Shown here piece after piece: positions 50,326 through 52,865 of a stretch of 52,865 nucleotides of DNA. The notes under the pieces are model-generated. The model made no database searches, was not told the origin of the DNA, and worked only from the letters and a program-made list of their open reading frames with translations. The stretch covers positions 1 to 52,865 of the forward strand of contig JAHYJO010000010.1 of NCBI GenBank assembly GCA_019429125.1, in the 5' to 3' direction. The position numbers and the translations under genes were made by a program. Position 1 is the stretch's first letter. Each line of letters starts with the position of its first letter. This stretch comes from Nanobdellati archaeon (GTDB lineage Archaea; EX4484-52; GLR71).

Positions 50326-50721
50326 TTACTCTTTCTTTTCTTCGTCGGTTGCGCCTAAAAGTTCTTCGAGTGTTTTTGGTCCGGCTTTTATTATTTTTGC
50401 GTTTACCTGAGCTGTATCTGAACTGATTGTGTTGCCACGTACGCTTTTTCTTCGCCTTATGCCTTTGTTGTATTTGTATCCGGGACCGTGTGCAATAAGA
50501 ATTCTTTTTCTTGTTGCACCATCGATATCTTTTCTCATGCTGAAACCGTCTTTGTCGGATCCGCCTGTTACTTTAATTTTGTAACCTGGAAGACCTAGAA
50601 GGCCTGCGTCAATCTCATCACCAATCTTTTTACCAATGAATCCTGTGACAGTCTTATCTTCCATTTCTTTTGGGATTGATTTCCCTGTCGTAGGGTCATT
50701 TATAACAAATTTTACAATCAT
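50326..50721 (-). CDS. 30S ribosomal protein S6e
   Basis: The 131-residue archaeal/eukaryotic S6e has the signature Lys-Ile-Gly-Asp-Glu-Ile-Asp-Ala-Gly segment, then Gly-Gly-Ser-Asp-Lys-Asp-Gly-Phe-Ser-Met-Arg-Lys-Asp, and a basic region with Arg-Arg-Arg-Lys-Ser-Val-Arg-Gly. It is the last gene of the L15e-S6e minus-strand operon with a 14-nt gap. The C-terminal tail of Glu, Lys and Thr is normal for archaeal S6e. Confidence 0.94.
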   Translation of the reverse strand: MIVKFVINDPTTGKSIPKEMEDKTVTGFIGKKIGDEIDAGLLGLPGYKIKVTGGSDKDGFSMRKDIDGATRKRILIAHGPGYKYNKGIRRRKSVRGNTISSDTAQVNAKIIKAGPKTLEELLGATDEEKKE

Positions 50722-50735
50722 ACATAATCACCTTT

Positions 50736-51320
50736 TTACTTTCCGCGCCTTTTGTTTGCCCTTATAGAAGGTCTTATTTTTTCCGCGCCACGTCCTTTAG
50801 TCCTTACAAGACCTCTGGATTTCTGTCCTGCACCAGTCTTTCCTCTGAATACTCGGTTTGTGCTTGCTGGGTTTGTTATCCATCCGATATCTTTGTCAGA
50901 CTGTATTGCTGGATGATTAGGATCTACAAGAATAACTTCAAACCATTTGAATCGTCCGTCTTCTGCTACATAGTATGAGTTTACAACTTCCATGTTCTTG
51001 TATTTTCTTTGGACTTTCTCTTCGCCAGTCCATTGAAGTGATTTTGCAGGGTTGTAGACATTATAACCGGACTTTTTAGGTTTTCTTCCACCTCTGTCTC
51101 TTGTTCGTTCTCGACCACCACGATTGACTCGAACTCGTGTCATAACAAAACCTTCTTTAGCTTTGTAGCCTAAGCTTCGTGCCCTATCAATTCGTGTCGG
51201 TTTTTCTACACGTTCAATAGTTTCACTACGTCTCCATACAATCAGTCTTTCCTGCCAAAGTGGGCCAAGACTTTTTTTTGGAGTTTTCCATGTGTCTCTA
51301 ATATATTTGTACATTCCCAT
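50736..51320 (-). CDS. 50S ribosomal protein L15e
   Basis: From ATG 51320 the protein has 194 residues, the family's usual length; an upstream start at 51353 would add an atypical 11 residues. It begins Met-Gly-Met-Tyr-Lys-Tyr-Ile-Arg and contains [10 protein letters not shown]-x-Gly and [15 protein letters not shown], all classic L15e. An aaaggtg ribosome-binding site lies about 7 nt upstream of ATG 51320. The leader has several hairpins (see separate entry). Confidence 0.95.
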   Translation of the reverse strand: MGMYKYIRDTWKTPKKSLGPLWQERLIVWRRSETIERVEKPTRIDRARSLGYKAKEGFVMTRVRVNRGGRERTRDRGGRKPKKSGYNVYNPAKSLQWTGEEKVQRKYKNMEVVNSYYVAEDGRFKWFEVILVDPNHPAIQSDKDIGWITNPASTNRVFRGKTGAGQKSRGLVRTKGRGAEKIRPSIRANKRRGK

Positions 51321-51424
51321 TGAATTCACCTTTTTGAACTCAATCCCGTTCAAGCTAAACCCTTTTTGGATTTAATCGTTTATGGGTGCCACAATATCTG
51401 TGTGGCTTGCTCACATCCTAGGAT
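51321..51424 (-). promoter_or_regulatory. Structured leader of the L15e-S6e operon
   Basis: In the 100 nt before L15e, three stems can be drawn: gccaca/tgtggc (51388-51406), aaaccc/ggattt with G-T pairing (51357-51373), and ttgaac/gttcaa (51334-51353) just before the aaaggtg ribosome-binding site. An atcctaggat palindrome ends the run (about 51414-51425). A leader this structured is unusual in this AT-rich genome. It may be an autoregulatory site where a ribosomal protein binds its own mRNA. Inference only. Confidence 0.4.
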
Positions 51425-51471
51425 AGTATTAATATTTCTAAAAATAAGAATACGCATGATAAATTTTAAGA

Positions 51472-51696
51472 CTAAGCTTTATAAAGGTTTAGATTGATAC
51501 TCCTGTGCTTTTTGTCGTTTAAATTGTTGTTCTTCTCTTTAAGTGTTGTTATTTCTTTTTCAATCTGCTGTTCTTTTTCTTTTATCTTCTTGTCTTTGTT
51601 TTCAAGTGATTCTTCTTCTTTTTTTAGTTTGTGTATCTTGTTTTTTAGGTGCTGGTCTTTTAGAGTAATTGTATGTCTTGTGTATCTGGTTATCAT
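51472..51696 (-). CDS. Small coiled-coil protein
   Basis: The 74-residue protein is dominated by Lys, Glu, Gln and Leu in heptad-like order from about residue 16 to 62. This strongly predicts a coiled coil. The N-terminus (Met-Ile-Thr-Arg-Tyr-Thr-Arg-His) is basic. No family is recognised. Possible roles include a structural or nucleoid-associated partner. Confidence 0.5.
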   Translation of the reverse strand: MITRYTRHTITLKDQHLKNKIHKLKKEEESLENKDKKIKEKEQQIEKEITTLKEKNNNLNDKKHRSINLNLYKA

Positions 51697-51967
51697 GTTT
51701 TTTTATAAAAAGTGACATTTGTCAAATAGGTTTTCAGAATTAAATAGTGCTAAACTGTCAAACTTTAAGATATAATTATATGCTGAGATTGTTTAATTTT
51801 ATAATATCATTGGTTATATAATTTGCATTTAAATATCTCAAAAGTGCAATAGTATAATTTCGTGTGTTTTTGCTCACAATATGCGCCTTTATCTGATATT
51901 TATGAGGCAAAGAAATAAAAATGATATAAACCATTATTATATAGATAAATAAGGGTCAAGGATTGAT

Positions 51968-52474
51968 ATGGATTATAAGATTAAGTTTCTGGGAAAAGAT
52001 GCAATTTTAAAGGTTGAGAATGATGAGGGCGCAAAGGCAATGATAGATAAAGATAACCTTGTCCTTTCGTCGGCTTTTGCTATGATAACCCCTGACAATA
52101 ATGTGCTTGATAAATGGAATGTCAATTATTATAACGGTACAACTGATGAACTTACTAACTTTCTGGTCACACAGGATTCGGTTGAGCATATTGAAACATC
52201 TAAAAGGGTGCACACTACAGAGGTCAAACCAATTGATTTGTCTAATGTCGCTATACCTATCACAATGATACTGTCTTGCGCTATGGTTCGGTCTGAGCTT
52301 GAATTTCCGCATGAGCCAAATAAGGTTTTCATAACACTCCATCACAATGATGAATACAAGAATGAGTGCTGGACCATTACATTATTTAGCACTAATCTGT
52401 TTTTGTACAAGATTAAGATTGATGCGATAGATGGTAAGATAATCAGTTCTGAGGTCAAGCATCTGTTAAAATGA
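51968..52474 (+). CDS. Hypothetical 168-residue protein, possible PepSY-like C-terminus
   Basis: A soluble protein with no membrane span. The last third runs Trp-Thr-Ile-Thr-Leu, Tyr-Lys-Ile-Lys-Ile-Asp-Ala-Ile-Asp-Gly-Lys-Ile-Ile, similar in pattern to PepSY-like domains (a strand, then Ile-Asp-Ala-x-x-Gly-Lys). The N-terminal two thirds are unrecognised. MITE copy B2 is inserted 12 nt after its stop codon. Confidence 0.6.
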   Translation: MDYKIKFLGKDAILKVENDEGAKAMIDKDNLVLSSAFAMITPDNNVLDKWNVNYYNGTTDELTNFLVTQDSVEHIETSKRVHTTEVKPIDLSNVAIPITMILSCAMVRSELEFPHEPNKVFITLHHNDEYKNECWTITLFSTNLFLYKIKIDAIDGKIISSEVKHLLK

Positions 52475-52485
52475 GTGATTTTTCC

Positions 52486-52654
52486 GGCACTGTCCATTTT
52501 TTGAGTTATTTCAAACAGAATGTAGTTAAATTAAATACCTTTATTTCTTTTGTAATTCGACGTGAAATGTGTATATTAAATGGATTTCTGTAGGAGTTTA
52601 TATACAAACAATATCTAAAAAATATTCAAAATCACTCACTTTTTGAACAGTGCC
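52486..52654 (+). mobile_element. MITE-like element family B, copy 2
   Basis: A 169-bp copy of the family B element at 30748-30915. It keeps the same ends (ggcactgtcca at the left and tgaacagtgcc at the right) and an exact 8-bp target duplication, atttttcc, on both sides. The internal sequence differs from copy 1 at about a dozen positions. It lies 12 nt after the PepSY-like gene. Confidence 0.9.
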
Positions 52655-52797
52655 ATTTTTCCGAAATTTTTATATATTTTGTGTGTCTAATATATACCAT
52701 GTTTACTGACTTTAGTATGAATGTTGTTGAATTTAATCTATAGTCAATGCGATAAATACTTAGAAACTATATATACATCAAAAACTAAATATCTAGT

Positions 52798-52865
52798 ATG
52801 AAAGATATACCTTTTACCTCTGAAAACATTATTGATGCAATCAATAATGAAACTGATAAATTTGC
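52798..52865 (+). CDS. Partial gene at the right edge
   Basis: An ATG at 52798 opens a frame that runs off the window: Met-Lys-Asp-Ile-Pro-Phe-Thr-Ser-Glu-Asn-Ile-Ile-Asp-Ala-Ile-Asn-Asn-Glu. A TATA-like aactatatatac lies about 25-30 nt upstream, as for a leaderless archaeal gene. Too little is visible to name a family. Confidence 0.5.
   Translation, partial: MKDIPFTSENIIDAINNETDKF

Overview
The window is archaeal and AT-rich. Evidence: a two-subunit family D DNA polymerase (DP1 and DP2), Orc1/Cdc6, Holliday junction resolvase Hjc, endonuclease Q, an HMf-type histone, ribosomal proteins S6e and L15e, an AglB/STT3 oligosaccharyltransferase, a geranylgeranyl reductase, ADP-forming acyl-CoA synthetase subunits and SecF-SecD. 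PolD argues against most Crenarchaeota. The low GC content, many tiny genes and many uncharacterised proteins suggest an uncultivated euryarchaeal, Altiarchaeota-like or DPANN-like lineage, but I cannot fix the taxon. I saw no rRNA, tRNA, CRISPR array, cas gene or complete transposase. Layout: 1-805 holds no intact gene. 806-7.4 kb is an accessory stretch with two unrelated DEXX-type AAA ATPases, a SWIM zinc-finger protein, a pRiA4b ORF-3 protein, a sugar aminotransferase and a RelB/RelE-like toxin-antitoxin pair. 7.7-13.7 kb, on the minus strand, is a surface-glycan block: acetyltransferase, Gfo/Idh dehydrogenase, GlcNAc-1-P transferase-like protein, AglB and a sugar epimerase. With the aminotransferase at 4.4 kb it contains three of the steps expected for a 2,3-diacetamido sugar acid, beside the enzyme that would transfer the glycan to protein. 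13.7-16.4 kb is a second accessory island: an MNT/HEPN toxin-antitoxin pair between 120-130 bp direct repeats, behind a duplicated 21-bp operator, followed by a broken BRO-type gene. 16.4-30.7 kb is mostly housekeeping (geranylgeranyl reductase, SerA, SecFD, a PfkB kinase, a permuted GTPase, a Nudix protein, acyl-CoA synthetase alpha, histone), with a decayed hicBA pair at 18.2-18.4 kb. 31-41.6 kb is a replication and repair island: Hjc, Cdc6, dCTP deaminase/dUTPase, EndoQ, DP1, a winged-helix regulator and DP2. Four ORB-like motifs lie beside cdc6 and four more just after DP2, so this is probably a chromosomal replication origin. 41.6-52.9 kb carries CTP synthase, a radical SAM protein, two tandem M29-type aminopeptidases, a RimK-associated protease-like protein, acyl-CoA synthetase beta and the L15e-S6e operon. 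Two families of non-autonomous, MITE-like elements are scattered through the right half. Family A (about 257 bp, three copies) and family B (about 168 bp, two copies) have terminal inverted repeats, and four of the five copies have exact 8-bp target duplications. Several genes show early decay or unusual starts: hicBA, the BRO gene, the 5' end of cdc6 and the ATPase at 6.1-7.4 kb.
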